Positions 1 through 7,405 of a stretch of DNA of 41,452 nt are shown piece after piece (position 1 is the stretch's first letter; each line of letters opens with the position of its first letter). Source of the stretch: Patescibacteria group bacterium. GTDB taxonomy: Bacteria; Patescibacteriota; Microgenomatia; Levybacterales; UBA12049. The stretch lies in NCBI GenBank assembly GCA_023484045.1, contig JAMDAA010000036.1, positions 1 through 41,452 on the forward strand, in the 5' to 3' direction. The notes below the pieces were generated by a model. That model was not told the origin of the DNA and made no database searches. It worked only from the letters and a program-made list of their open reading frames with translations. A program made the translations under genes and the position numbers.

Positions 1-844
1 GCATCTCTTTGTTTTCAAGTAGATTATTAGTCGTCATCACTCTGTCGATCTTATCCGTAAAATTATGGTCTTTAGGGACACGATTTATGATATCAACGAT
101 CGATGGATTGTCTTTTTGTATGTCGAGCATTTTTTTGGCCGTGTCGTTTATTATTAAAAGTTCGTTATTTTTACTTATCATTAAAACTCCGTCTGCCATG
201 CTTTGGATCATCGCCATAAGTTTTCCTTTTTCTGTTGTTAAAACGTCCAAAAGTCTCGACAAAGCGTTTGAGGCCTGGTTTGTTATTTGATAAAGAATCG
301 TCATTTCATCTTCTTTGTAAAGGCCCTGCTTAATAGACGAGATGTTTATAAGGCCGACTACATTGCTATTAATAATAAGAGGAATATTAAAAAATGAGGC
401 TAGAGAAGAAAAATCACTTTCTTCGAGTGCGACACCGGATAAATTTTCGTCGACTATGGTCGGGATTTTTTCCGAGACAAGAGCAGAAAGAGACGCGAGC
501 ATTTTTCCTTTAATTTGATCGATAAAATTTTTACCAACCGGTTCTTCGACTATTGTTTTAAATATTAACTTATCGTCTTTTATGATCATAGAAGAGGTTG
601 TTGAATAAGGGAAAAGGTTTTTCAGACTTCCGGTTATTACATCGACCACTTTCTCGATATTTAATTCATAGCCGATGCGGTCTTGGATTTCTTTTAAAAT
701 CGAAATTTGATAGAGTTGTTGTTTATATTTCTTTTCCCGTTCTGTGAGGGTTCTTCTAGTTTTTTCTTCTTTAAAAGAGATTATCGCCGCGATCGCGGCA
801 AAAATTATAGTAGTGAATATAAATATGTGTTCGGGCAGTTCCAT
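1..844 (-). CDS. Membrane-anchored GAF-PAS sensor protein, probably a sensor histidine kinase (C-terminus beyond window)
   Basis: This reading frame is open from an ATG at 844 down to base 1, so the gene is cut by the window edge and is missing from the ORF track. The 281 visible residues begin with one hydrophobic segment (about residues 7-23, with a very short N-terminal exterior), then a charged linker. A GAF-like domain follows at about residues 50-205 (FNIPLIINSNVVGLINI is the typical GAF core), then the start of a PAS-like domain (MIQSMADGVLMISKNNELLI). GAF and PAS domains bind ligands or sense redox and usually precede a kinase module; that module would lie outside the window, so kinase activity is an inference. 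It is the last gene of the minus-strand group that starts with a response regulator at 2097. A -10-like TATACT lies upstream, so it may also have its own promoter. Confidence 0.75.
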   Translation of the reverse strand, partial: MELPEHIFIFTTIIFAAIAAIISFKEEKTRRTLTEREKKYKQQLYQISILKEIQDRIGYELNIEKVVDVITGSLKNLFPYSTTSSMIIKDDKLIFKTIVEEPVGKNFIDQIKGKMLASLSALVSEKIPTIVDENLSGVALEESDFSSLASFFNIPLIINSNVVGLINISSIKQGLYKEDEMTILYQITNQASNALSRLLDVLTTEKGKLMAMIQSMADGVLMISKNNELLIINDTAKKMLDIQKDNPSIVDIINRVPKDHNFTDKIDRVMTTNNLLENKEM

Positions 845-900
845 ACCTTAATAATTTGAAATTATTTTTAGTATAGCATTTTAAATACGAAGATTTAAAT

Positions 901-1236
901 CTATTTTGTGAGGGATTCGAGTTTATCTCCGGTGTTTTTGCTTCCGATGACAATAATATACGTTCCGATTACAAAGAGAGCCTCTTTAATAATCAAAACT
1001 GCCACGGAATAGATATTCGTGGAAAGTTGGAGATAAGAATTTACTGCGTCGATGATTATTCCCATCGCGATAAAAATTACGCCGATCGAAATGCTTTTGA
1101 ATCCCGAAGCAAGAATTCCGGTGCCGAATTTTTTGGTCACAGACGACATGATTACGCCGGCTGTGATCGCGGCGAATGCCGCGATAAAAGATCCCGCTTG
1201 GGCAATTATATTTAATAATCTATCGGTTTCGATCAT
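901..1236 (-). CDS. Small integral membrane protein, unknown function
   Basis: The product has 111 residues and is almost entirely hydrophobic. About three membrane spans are visible (roughly residues 8-32, 43-65 and 75-98), joined by short polar loops, with a polar C-terminal tail. No catalytic motif is visible and I do not recognise the family. It lies 21 bp after the 150-residue gene and 56 bp before the GAF-PAS sensor gene, all on the same strand, so it probably belongs to the response-regulator operon. It could be a membrane partner of the sensor, but that rests on position alone. Confidence 0.7.
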   Translation of the reverse strand: MIETDRLLNIIAQAGSFIAAFAAITAGVIMSSVTKKFGTGILASGFKSISIGVIFIAMGIIIDAVNSYLQLSTNIYSVAVLIIKEALFVIGTYIIVIGSKNTGDKLESLTK

Positions 1237-1257
1237 GATTTATTACTAGCTTACTGG

Positions 1258-1710
1258 CTAGCCCGCTGGTTGGACGGGATTAGGCACTTCCGGATTTTCG
1301 GCAGGCGGTGGAGTAGTGGGGATTGATAAAGGTTGAGAAGTCTCGGAAATCGACGTAGGAGGTGTCGGGTTTGAATTTTGAGGTTGAGAAAGTTGCTCTG
1401 GAGTTATTGTTGGTTGAGCTATGGACTCGGGCTTTATTTGTTCTGTGACTAAGTTAGGGAAGTTTGCGAGTAAAGGCTCCATCGTTTTTTTTACGATAAG
1501 GCCCGAAAGTTCCATAAACTGTTCGATTAGTTTTTGTGTTACCTCTTGCGCGTTGCCGGATACTGCGGTTACGGTTCCATCGTCAGAAATTGTTAATTCT
1601 TTTACGTTTCGTGCTTTGGCAAGCGTTATATCGGGTCCCAAAATAACGATTTGTTTTTTTATAACCTCGCTTAATAGTTTTTTGTGATCTCCGTCTGTTT
1701 GCGGTTGCAT
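1258..1710 (-). CDS. Unknown protein with Pro/Thr/Ser-rich tail, in a response-regulator operon
   Basis: The product has 150 residues in two parts. Residues 1-85 look like a small folded domain with alternating strands and helices (KKQIVILGPDITLAKARNV, then LTISDDGTVTAVSG, then a long helix with QKLIEQFMELSGLIVKK). Residues 86-150 are a low-complexity tail rich in Pro, Thr, Ser and Gln and probably disordered. There is no signal peptide or membrane span, so it should be cytoplasmic. It starts 3 bp after the stop of the response-regulator gene, so the two are almost certainly co-transcribed and translationally coupled. I do not recognise the family; a protein-interaction role in the signalling pathway is a guess from context. 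Confidence 0.7.
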   Translation of the reverse strand: MQPQTDGDHKKLLSEVIKKQIVILGPDITLAKARNVKELTISDDGTVTAVSGNAQEVTQKLIEQFMELSGLIVKKTMEPLLANFPNLVTEQIKPESIAQPTITPEQLSQPQNSNPTPPTSISETSQPLSIPTTPPPAENPEVPNPVQPAG

Positions 1711-1713
1711 AAA

Positions 1714-2097
1714 TTAATTAATCCCTTCCTTTTTTACCTTTAATATATCATTAATCTTCTTTACAAGATCCTCTGGCTCGATTTGATATTTCAAAATATA
1801 ATCCTCAGCGCCCTGTTTCATTGCTTCCTCGACAATTTCTTTTTGGCCAAAGTTTGAGAGCATCGCGACGGGAATCGATTGCGTTGCCTGGTCCTGCTTC
1901 AGCTTTGGCAACAGATCATTGCCTTTTACGTCCGGCAAGATCTGGTCGAGTAAGATTAGGTCCGGTTTTTGGTTCTTTGCCATTTCTAAACCGCTCGCAC
2001 CGTCTTTTGCCGTAATAACTTCGAAATTGTTTTTTTTAAGTGCCGTCGAAAAAATCGTAAGAATCGCATCGTCATCGTCGACGATCAGAATTTTCAT
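1714..2097 (-). CDS. Single-domain response regulator (CheY-like receiver)
   Basis: At 127 residues this is a bare receiver domain without an output domain. The family's key residues are present: the acidic pocket at residues 7-10 (VDDDD), the phospho-accepting Asp51 (LLLDQILPD), Ser81 in the Thr/Ser switch position (AMLSN) and the conserved Lys103 (YILKYQ). Such proteins are phosphorylated by a histidine kinase and act by binding partners. It is the first gene of the minus-strand operon that continues with two unknown proteins and a GAF-PAS sensor protein, so that sensor is its likely partner. A 10-bp palindrome, GTAAGCTTAC, lies just upstream of the start (2101-2110) and could be a control site, but this is unproven. 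Confidence 0.93.
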   Translation of the reverse strand: MKILIVDDDDAILTIFSTALKKNNFEVITAKDGASGLEMAKNQKPDLILLDQILPDVKGNDLLPKLKQDQATQSIPVAMLSNFGQKEIVEEAMKQGAEDYILKYQIEPEDLVKKINDILKVKKEGIN

Positions 2098-2287
2098 AAA
2101 GTAAGCTTACAATATTTACGCTAGCAGTTATTTTCTTAAAATGCAAGCCCTGAATTTTTCGGGGTAAGGGGTTTATTTATGCAATTAAGATAAGTTTTTT
2201 CTATAGGGTAATGTGAATATTATATTTATCCATCCCGCAGTTACTTTTTAAGAAATTTTAAAAAGATGTGGTACAATAAGAGTAATT

Positions 2288-4042
2288 ATGCCAATCGCAA
2301 AAAAACTGATAATTTCTGAAGTAAAAAAAATCTTAACAGAAATGGGGTTTAATGGTCTAGAACCCATAGTGGAAATTCCCCAAGATTTATCTCACGGCGA
2401 TTACACATCGAATATTGCAATGACAATATTCTCAAAATCAACCCTTCGACTTCGCTCAGGGCAAGATTTCAAATCACCGATGGAATTGGCCGAAAAAATA
2501 GTTCAAAAACTATTAGCCTCGCAAGGCGACGCCCTGCGAGGCAAGATTTTTAAAATAGAAGCTGGAAAACCGGGTTTCATAAATTTTTGGCTTTCGAATG
2601 AGTACTTATTTAATAGTTTGATACAGAGTGATAGACAAAGAGAGAAAGGAGATAAGTCGCTTGACGGTAAGAAGATTCTGGTTGAGTATGCGCACCCCAA
2701 TACGCATAAAGAATTCCATATTGGACATTTAAGAACAGCTGTAATTGGTGAGTCGATATCAAGACTTATTGAATACGAAGCAGGAAAAGTTCTCAGAACT
2801 AATTATCAAGGAGACATTGGGCCACATGTGGCCAAAGCCATCTTTGGCCTAATTCATAATTCAGAATTCATAATTCAGAATGCGGAGCAAAGACCGCTTG
2901 GGGAACGGATTAAATTTCTTGCCCAGGGTTATGCGAAGGGGAATAAGGCGTATGAGGAAAACGACGAAGCCAGAAAAGAAATTCAGGAAATAAATGTCAG
3001 TTTGTATAAGGGAGAGGAAAAATATAAAGAAATCTGGGAAACAACTAGACAATGGAGTTTAGAATATTTTGAAACAATTTATAAAAAGCTCGGTATAAAA
3101 TTTGACAGATTGTTTTTTGAAAGCGAAACATTCCAAAGGGGGAAAGAGATTGTGTTGAAATATTTGGATGGAATCTTCAAAAAAGACCAAGGGGCGATCA
3201 TTTTCAAAGGGGAAGACTATGGACTTCATAACCGCGTTTTTGTCACCTCAGAAGGCTATGCAACATATGAGGGAAAGGAAATGGCCTTGGCCTTTTTGGA
3301 ATATGAAGCATTTCCTTTTGATCTTGCTCTTCACGTCGTCGCGCAAGAACAAGAAGGATATTTTAAAGTCGTTTTTAAGGCGTTGGAATTGATCGACCCC
3401 AAGTTCAAAAATTCCGAGAAACATCTGTCTTACGGGATGGTCGAGCTAAAGACCGGAAAAATGTCGTCAAGGAGCGGAAATATTATAAGCGCTTTTTGGC
3501 TTATCAACGAAGCGAAAAAAAAGATAAAAAAAGAGTTCACAGAAATCGGTGAAGAAGTGGCCGAAAAGGTGGCAGTAGGTGCGGTTAAATACTCGATGTT
3601 AAGATTTGCGAAGAATTCGAATATCAGTTTTTCTTTTGATGAGTCAATAACACTTCAGGGAAATTCTGGGCCATATCTCCAATACACGTACGCTCGCACA
3701 CAAAGTGTGCTAGCTAAAACTCAAAACTCAAAACTAAAAGATCAAACTCAAAACTTAAAGATCAAAACTAAGGACCTAAATCTCGAGGCGGAGGAGGCGG
3801 CGGTTTTGCGTCAGTTAATCCAGTTTGAAGAGGTAGTCAATAGTGCGGCAGAAAACTTTGCCCCAAACTTAATTTGTAATTATATTTTCGATTTAGCCCA
3901 AAAATTTAATCTTTTTTATCAAAAATACCCGATTTTAAAAAGCGAAAAAGAAGAATTCAGACTTATGCTTAATGAAGCAGTCGGAGACAGGCTCAAAGAA
4001 GGCTTAAATCTTCTAGGAATAGAGGCACTCGAAAGAATGTAG
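2288..4042 (+). CDS. argS: Arginine--tRNA ligase (class I)
   Basis: This enzyme charges tRNA-Arg with arginine in the cytoplasm. The 584-residue length fits the family. Visible in order are an N-terminal additional domain, the ATP-binding HIGH motif (EFHIGHLRTAV), the KMSKS-like loop as KMSSRSGN, and a C-terminal DALR anticodon-binding domain ending LLGIEALERM. The start follows a -10-like TACAAT by about 10 bp, so the mRNA has a very short leader. Several short insertions look like repeats captured in frame: a CTTCGACTTCGCTCAGGG element at about codon 55, a GC palindrome at about codon 80, two tandem 14-bp copies at 2851-2878, and a TCAAAACT-type run at 3708-3770. A vestige of a second argS 3' end lies at 4106-4186. 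The gene has all active-site motifs and should be functional. Confidence 0.97.
   Translation: MPIAKKLIISEVKKILTEMGFNGLEPIVEIPQDLSHGDYTSNIAMTIFSKSTLRLRSGQDFKSPMELAEKIVQKLLASQGDALRGKIFKIEAGKPGFINFWLSNEYLFNSLIQSDRQREKGDKSLDGKKILVEYAHPNTHKEFHIGHLRTAVIGESISRLIEYEAGKVLRTNYQGDIGPHVAKAIFGLIHNSEFIIQNAEQRPLGERIKFLAQGYAKGNKAYEENDEARKEIQEINVSLYKGEEKYKEIWETTRQWSLEYFETIYKKLGIKFDRLFFESETFQRGKEIVLKYLDGIFKKDQGAIIFKGEDYGLHNRVFVTSEGYATYEGKEMALAFLEYEAFPFDLALHVVAQEQEGYFKVVFKALELIDPKFKNSEKHLSYGMVELKTGKMSSRSGNIISAFWLINEAKKKIKKEFTEIGEEVAEKVAVGAVKYSMLRFAKNSNISFSFDESITLQGNSGPYLQYTYARTQSVLAKTQNSKLKDQTQNLKIKTKDLNLEAEEAAVLRQLIQFEEVVNSAAENFAPNLICNYIFDLAQKFNLFYQKYPILKSEKEEFRLMLNEAVGDRLKEGLNLLGIEALERM
2442..2461. repeat. 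CCCTTCGACTTCGCTCAGGG element inside argS
   Basis: This 20-bp GC-rich unit has CCCT/AGGG ends and lies in frame in argS, encoding part of the stretch STLRLRSGQD. A related double hairpin (TTCGACTTTGCTCAG and CTGAGCTTGTCGAAGG) lies downstream of mreB, so it belongs to a dispersed family. Confidence 0.7.
2516..2542. repeat. GC-rich palindrome inside argS
   Basis: The arms GCCTCGCAAGG and CCCTGCGAGGC pair over 11 positions with one G-T wobble around a 5-base loop. The palindrome sits in frame in argS and, like the unit at 2442, is followed by GCAAGATTT. Confidence 0.7.
2830..2878. repeat. Palindrome plus two tandem 14-bp repeats inside argS
   Basis: GGCCAAAG-CCAT-CTTTGGCC (2830-2849) is a perfect hairpin. 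It is followed by two exact copies of AATTCATAATTCAG (2851-2864 and 2865-2878). The copies encode HNSEFIIQN, an addition just after the conserved GPHVAKA segment of ArgS. Confidence 0.75.
3696..3770. repeat. Hairpin and low-complexity TCAAAACT repeat run inside argS
   Basis: GCACAC-AAA-GTGTGC forms a hairpin at 3696-3710. It leads into imperfect repeats of ACTCAAAACT/AAAGATCAAA. In protein this is a polar linker (KTQNSKLKDQTQNLKIKTKD) between the catalytic core and the anticodon-binding domain. The same sequence style appears outside genes at 22034-22080. Confidence 0.75.
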
Positions 4043-4069
4043 ACATGTCAAGGTGTAACCTTTACATGT
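4043..4069. repeat. ACATGTMAAGGT hairpin, copy 1 (directly after argS stop)
   Basis: Arms of 12 bp (ACATGTCAAGGT and ACCTTTACATGT, one mismatch) surround GTA. The first base follows the argS stop codon. Two related copies lie at 8835 and 9738. It may act as a terminator, but no U-run follows. Confidence 0.75.
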
Positions 4070-4105
4070 CGTCTGTTTTGCGGTCACAACGCTTTTTGTG
4101 GATCG

Positions 4106-4186
4106 TTTTTACTGACTTCAAAAACGGGCGAAATACTTAAAGCCGGCCTCAAACTATTAGGTATCGAATCTCCTGAGAAAATGTAG
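4106..4186 (+). pseudogene. argS: Vestigial 3' end of a second argS allele
   Basis: Read in frame to the TAG at 4184, this stretch encodes about 26 residues ending ILKAGLKLLGIESPEKM. The intact argS 64 bp upstream ends with the similar RLKEGLNLLGIEALERM. The vestige is closer to the usual ArgS ending (GIEaPEkM) than the working gene is. There is no start codon or catalytic part, so it is a remnant. Codon choices differ throughout, so it is not a recent tandem duplication. The most likely history is replacement of the older argS by a diverged copy that left this tail. Confidence 0.75.
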
Positions 4187-4187
4187 C

Positions 4188-4216
4188 TTGACAAATAAAG
4201 AGAAAAGTAATATTAA
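4188..4216 (+). promoter_or_regulatory. Promoter TTGACA-17-TATTAA for the 4224 gene
   Basis: A perfect -35 (4188-4193), a 17-bp spacer and TATTAA (4211-4216) place the transcription start at about 4223, one base from the ATG at 4224. The TTG start in the ORF track is this -35 box. Confidence 0.7.
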
Positions 4217-4223
4217 TTGTCGA

Positions 4224-4685
4224 ATGCAGGTCTTAGAAGCTTTAGGAAAAATAACGGGAAGGCCTCTGTATGTAGAGCAGCAAAGAGCAAGACTTTGTTT
4301 AAAAAAATCAGTAAGAGCTTTAAAAGAAGCAGGCGCTAGTAAAACAGCAAAGAGAGTAAAAAGGGAGGTGTTTGGAGGATTAGCAGATATAACTAAGATA
4401 GGCGATAACAGCGGGGCGAGAGGATTTAGAATCGAGGGATTCGATGCTGACTGCAGGCGTGTGATTTTTGAGATAGAGGCTCATACAATTAGCCCAAACG
4501 GGAGTTTGTCTATTGTATATAGATCAGAGGATGAGTCGGTTATAAAATATAGAAGGAGTCTTTTGACAATAGAAGAAAACGGGAAGAAAATAGAAGAATG
4601 GAGGGATAAAGAAAAAGTTGAATCCGTAACGGCGGAAGCAATTCGTTCTATATTAAAACCTTACTCTACTGTCGATGACGACTGA
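4224..4685 (+). CDS. Conserved-looking hypothetical protein, cytoplasmic
   Basis: From the ATG at 4224 the product is 153 residues (the track's TTG at 4188 is rejected because it lies in the -35 box). It is soluble and charged, with no signal peptide. The N-terminal 50 residues look helical and basic (LYVEQQRARLCLKKSVRALK); the rest alternates strands with polar loops (GARGFRIEGFDADCRRVIFEIEAH), then a helix near the end. I see no catalytic motif and do not recognise the family. It stands alone between the argS vestige and the M16 protease gene and appears to have a leaderless mRNA. It ends in TGA, which supports the standard genetic code. Confidence 0.65.
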   Translation: MQVLEALGKITGRPLYVEQQRARLCLKKSVRALKEAGASKTAKRVKREVFGGLADITKIGDNSGARGFRIEGFDADCRRVIFEIEAHTISPNGSLSIVYRSEDESVIKYRRSLLTIEENGKKIEEWRDKEKVESVTAEAIRSILKPYSTVDDD

Positions 4686-4720
4686 TGTTGTTTCATTAAT
4701 TTACCTTTTGATCTAGTCTC

Positions 4721-4749
4721 TTGGCAAACGAAAATAAAAGTGGTAGAAT
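4721..4749 (+). promoter_or_regulatory. Promoter TTGGCA-17-TAGAAT for the M16 peptidase gene
   Basis: The -35 TTGGCA (4721-4726) and -10 TAGAAT (4744-4749) are 17 bp apart. Transcription would start at about 4756, giving an unusually long leader of about 140 nt for this window. Confidence 0.65.
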
Positions 4750-4795
4750 GGAACCCTAGATAAAGAATTCTTGAAGTAGGAAGTTGGATGTTCTT

Positions 4796-4874
4796 GAAAT
4801 TGAATATTTGAAGATTTAAACTTTTGATCAAAAGATCAGGATTTAAAGAAATCAAATTCAAATAGTCCAATTTC
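4796..4874. repeat. Imperfect low-complexity inverted repeat in the M16 gene leader
   Basis: The left half (GAAATTGAATATTTGAA...) reappears inverted on the right (...TTCAAATAGTCCAATTTC), around a perfect CTTTTGATCAAAAG palindrome at 4821-4834. In the mRNA this would fold into a long, weak hairpin ahead of the start codon. Confidence 0.6.
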
Positions 4875-4896
4875 TAACTCCAAAAAATCAGTTAAT

Positions 4897-6183
4897 ATGA
4901 ATTATCACCGAACAACTCTTCCAAACGGCCTCAGAGTAATAAGTATCCCGATGCCCTCGCTCGAAAGCGCAACCGTTTTAGTCGTCGTCGGAGCAGGAAG
5001 CAGATTCGAAAACAAAAACAACAACGGAATTTCTCATTTTCTAGAACACATGGCGTTTAAAGGAACGAAAAAAAGACCGTCGGCAATACAGATTTCGACT
5101 TTAATCGACGGAGTCGGGGGAGAATGCAACGCGTTTACGGGCAAAGAAGAAACCGGTTTTTATATAAAATCGGCCGCAAATCAGGTCGAACTTTCCTTTG
5201 ATATATTATCCGACATGCTTCAGAACTCTCTTTTTGACCCGAAAGAAATAAATAAAGAGCGCGGAGTTATTTTGGAAGAAATTAATTTATACGAGGACAC
5301 ACCGATGCGTAAAATAGGAGATGTTTACGAGTCGCTTTTGTACGGAAATACGCCGATGGGTTGGGATATCGCGGGCAAAAAAGAAATAATTAAAAAAATC
5401 CATAAAAAAGATTTTGTAGATTATATGAAAAATCTTTATAGCGCGAATAATATTGTAATAATAGTTGCCGGAGGAATTAAGCACAATAAAATTGTTCAAT
5501 TTACAGAAAAGTATTTCGGAAAAATGAAGCGTTTTGATACATTAAAATATATTAAGACGATAGAAAAACAAAAAGAACCGAAGTTAACCGTAAAGCCAAA
5601 AAAAACAGAACAAGTTCACATCGCTTTGGGTGTTAGGACAGTTCCGGTTAATCATTCGCACAAATATCCTTTAATGCTTTTAGCGTCAATTTTAGGCGGA
5701 GGAATGAGTTCGCGGCTTTTCCACGAAGTAAGGGAAAAAAGGGGACTCGCGTATTACGTAAGAACTTCTTCGGAGCATTATGAAGACTGCGGAAATCTTA
5801 CTTCTTACGCCGGAGTCGATTCGAAAAGAGTTCAAGAGGCAGTTTCTGTGATACTTTCGCAATACAAGAAAATAAGAAATGGTCTTTTGAATTCAACTTC
5901 TAAAGTTAAAGTAAACGAGTTAAAGAAGGCGAAAGAATTTGTTAAAGGACATTTAATTTTAGAACTTGAAGATAGCCGGTCGGTCGCGGCGTTCTACGCG
6001 AGTCAGGAATTATTGGAAAAACAGATTGACACACCAGAACAGGTTTTAGAGAAAATCGAAAAAGTTACGGTTGAAGATATCGAAGAAGTCGCGAAAAAAT
6101 ATTTTGTCAATAAAAATTTAAACTTAGCTGTGATCGGAAATTTTAACCACGGACAAAGACTCGAAAAAATCCTCGCACTCTAA
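4897..6183 (+). CDS. M16-family zinc metallopeptidase (insulinase/processing-peptidase type)
   Basis: The 428-residue length fits a single-chain M16B peptidase. The inverted zinc motif HxxEH is present as HFLEH (His47, Glu50 and His51), and the third zinc ligand is a Glu near residue 127 (GVILEEINLYEDTP). The C-terminal half is the second M16 domain, with the substrate-binding R/Y segment RGLAYYVRT. There is no signal peptide, so it is probably cytoplasmic and degrades peptides; family members often work as dimers. The ATG at 4897 begins the conserved strand NYHRTTLPNGLRVI. No Shine-Dalgarno sequence is obvious, and a 140-nt leader with a long inverted repeat precedes it. Confidence 0.93.
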   Translation: MNYHRTTLPNGLRVISIPMPSLESATVLVVVGAGSRFENKNNNGISHFLEHMAFKGTKKRPSAIQISTLIDGVGGECNAFTGKEETGFYIKSAANQVELSFDILSDMLQNSLFDPKEINKERGVILEEINLYEDTPMRKIGDVYESLLYGNTPMGWDIAGKKEIIKKIHKKDFVDYMKNLYSANNIVIIVAGGIKHNKIVQFTEKYFGKMKRFDTLKYIKTIEKQKEPKLTVKPKKTEQVHIALGVRTVPVNHSHKYPLMLLASILGGGMSSRLFHEVREKRGLAYYVRTSSEHYEDCGNLTSYAGVDSKRVQEAVSVILSQYKKIRNGLLNSTSKVKVNELKKAKEFVKGHLILELEDSRSVAAFYASQELLEKQIDTPEQVLEKIEKVTVEDIEEVAKKYFVNKNLNLAVIGNFNHGQRLEKILAL

Positions 6184-6193
6184 TCTTCTAAAT

Positions 6194-6222
6194 TTGTGAG
6201 TTAAATTTTAAAATGCTATAGT
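6194..6222 (+). promoter_or_regulatory. Promoter TTGTGA-17-TATAGT for the histidine kinase gene
   Basis: The -10 TATAGT (6217-6222) has the extended TG element two bases upstream. The expected start of transcription, about 6229, is 5 bp from the ATG at 6234, so the mRNA is nearly leaderless. Confidence 0.65.
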
Positions 6223-6233
6223 CAAATTGTTTC

Positions 6234-7355
6234 ATGAGAGGAGAAAAAACGGCTACATCGTTATCGGGAACAATAGATACGGGCAGATTGATTGATTCAG
6301 TTAGAACCGAAGAACCTCAACTTTCCATCATCGACGTAGGTAGATCAGTAGAAGCTATTAGAAGAATACAAGTAGCTGAAAATTGGTTGAGGAAGAAAAA
6401 ATTACAGAAAGGCGATTCTCCATTTTCGATAGAAGATTTAAAAGTAATTGTTCCAGTATTACGACAAACTCCTATTGGTCAAATAGAAAGTTTATTGACT
6501 TCGTCGGGTAATTGTACAAGTTCAGATACAGATCAAAGTAGTATGGTAGACATGCTACTGCATGATTTAAAAACTCCAGAAGTGCTCCTTGGGATAACAG
6601 GCATGGGTTTTTTTAGTCAGTATGAGAGGAGTTTGTTTAAAGGAGATGAGTCTAAAATAAAATTATGGACTGATTTTGTGGAAAAATATGCACTATTTTT
6701 TGATCCTGCTTTTTTAGCGCACCAAAGGCGTGTTTTGCAAAGTGTCCAAACACACACGCAGGAAGAAATAAAGGCGATCGAACCAATTCCATTAAAATTT
6801 TTATTGGAAGATTTATCGGTAATATTTGCGGGTTTAAACATTGCCCGGCCATCTGAAGAACCTGTTTCTTTTAGTTATGCCTGCGCTGATGATATTCTAA
6901 TACGTAACGAAGCCAAAATTTATATAATAATTTACAATCTTTGTAAAAATGCTTTTAAAGTGATGAATCCAACTTACGGGGTAGAATCCCCGGAGGGAGG
7001 GGGAAAGATTGTAGTAAAGGCAATAACTCACAATGAAACTAAAGGGAGAGATTCATTGGAGATTACGGTTTCTGATAACGGACCTGGTATTGATTCAAAT
7101 TTAGTTATAAATAAAGCTTTGGAAATGGGACTAATAGGTCAGGCGGAAGCTTTTTCTATGAGAGTAACCCCTAGTAAAGCGTTACCTTTAATCTTCAAAT
7201 CGGGCTTTTCTCTTGGTAATAGTACTGGATTGGGACTTGCAATTTGTAGACAAAATCTAAAAAAAATAGATGGGGAAAAAGATGGAAGAATATTTGTCGA
7301 TAGTGAAATAGGAAAAGGCACTCGTTTTACCATAACACTTCCGTGTGCGGCCTAA
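6234..7355 (+). CDS. Soluble sensor histidine kinase
   Basis: At 373 residues this protein has no membrane span and should be cytoplasmic. The phospho-accepting His is probably His110 in LLHDLKTPEVL, an H-box followed by a helical dimerisation region. The ATP-binding domain is clear: N-box at about 232-243 (IIYNLCKNAFKV), G1 box DNGPGID (281-287), G2 box TGLGLAI (331-337) and a final GKGTRFTITLP. The first 100 residues are a divergent N-terminal region with no recognised sensor domain. No response regulator lies next to it; the nearest in this window is the single-domain regulator at 1714-2097, which has a candidate sensor of its own, so the partner is unknown. Its mRNA seems to start about 5 bp before the ATG. 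Confidence 0.9.
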   Translation: MRGEKTATSLSGTIDTGRLIDSVRTEEPQLSIIDVGRSVEAIRRIQVAENWLRKKKLQKGDSPFSIEDLKVIVPVLRQTPIGQIESLLTSSGNCTSSDTDQSSMVDMLLHDLKTPEVLLGITGMGFFSQYERSLFKGDESKIKLWTDFVEKYALFFDPAFLAHQRRVLQSVQTHTQEEIKAIEPIPLKFLLEDLSVIFAGLNIARPSEEPVSFSYACADDILIRNEAKIYIIIYNLCKNAFKVMNPTYGVESPEGGGKIVVKAITHNETKGRDSLEITVSDNGPGIDSNLVINKALEMGLIGQAEAFSMRVTPSKALPLIFKSGFSLGNSTGLGLAICRQNLKKIDGEKDGRIFVDSEIGKGTRFTITLPCAA

Positions 7356-7364
7356 GTTTTTTTA

Positions 7365-7393
7365 TTGACTTTTCTTTTAATCCTTCTTATGAT
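7365..7393 (+). promoter_or_regulatory. Promoter TTGACT-17-TATGAT for ndk
   Basis: The -35 (7365-7370) and -10 (7388-7393) are 17 bp apart. Transcription from about 7400 gives a leader of about 6 nt before the ATG at 7406. This rules out the GTG at 7343 as the start, because the promoter lies downstream of it. Confidence 0.72.
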
Positions 7394-7405
7394 ATAAATG
7401 AATTT

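Noticed and set aside
4188-4223. TTG start of the 165-residue ORF at 4188
   Set aside because: The TTG is the start of a perfect TTGACA -35 box with a -10 17 bp on; the ATG at 4224 fits the leaderless pattern.
7343-7405. Extended ndk start (GTG at 7343)
   Set aside because: The ndk promoter lies inside the extension, and the family's normal N-terminus begins at the ATG at 7406.
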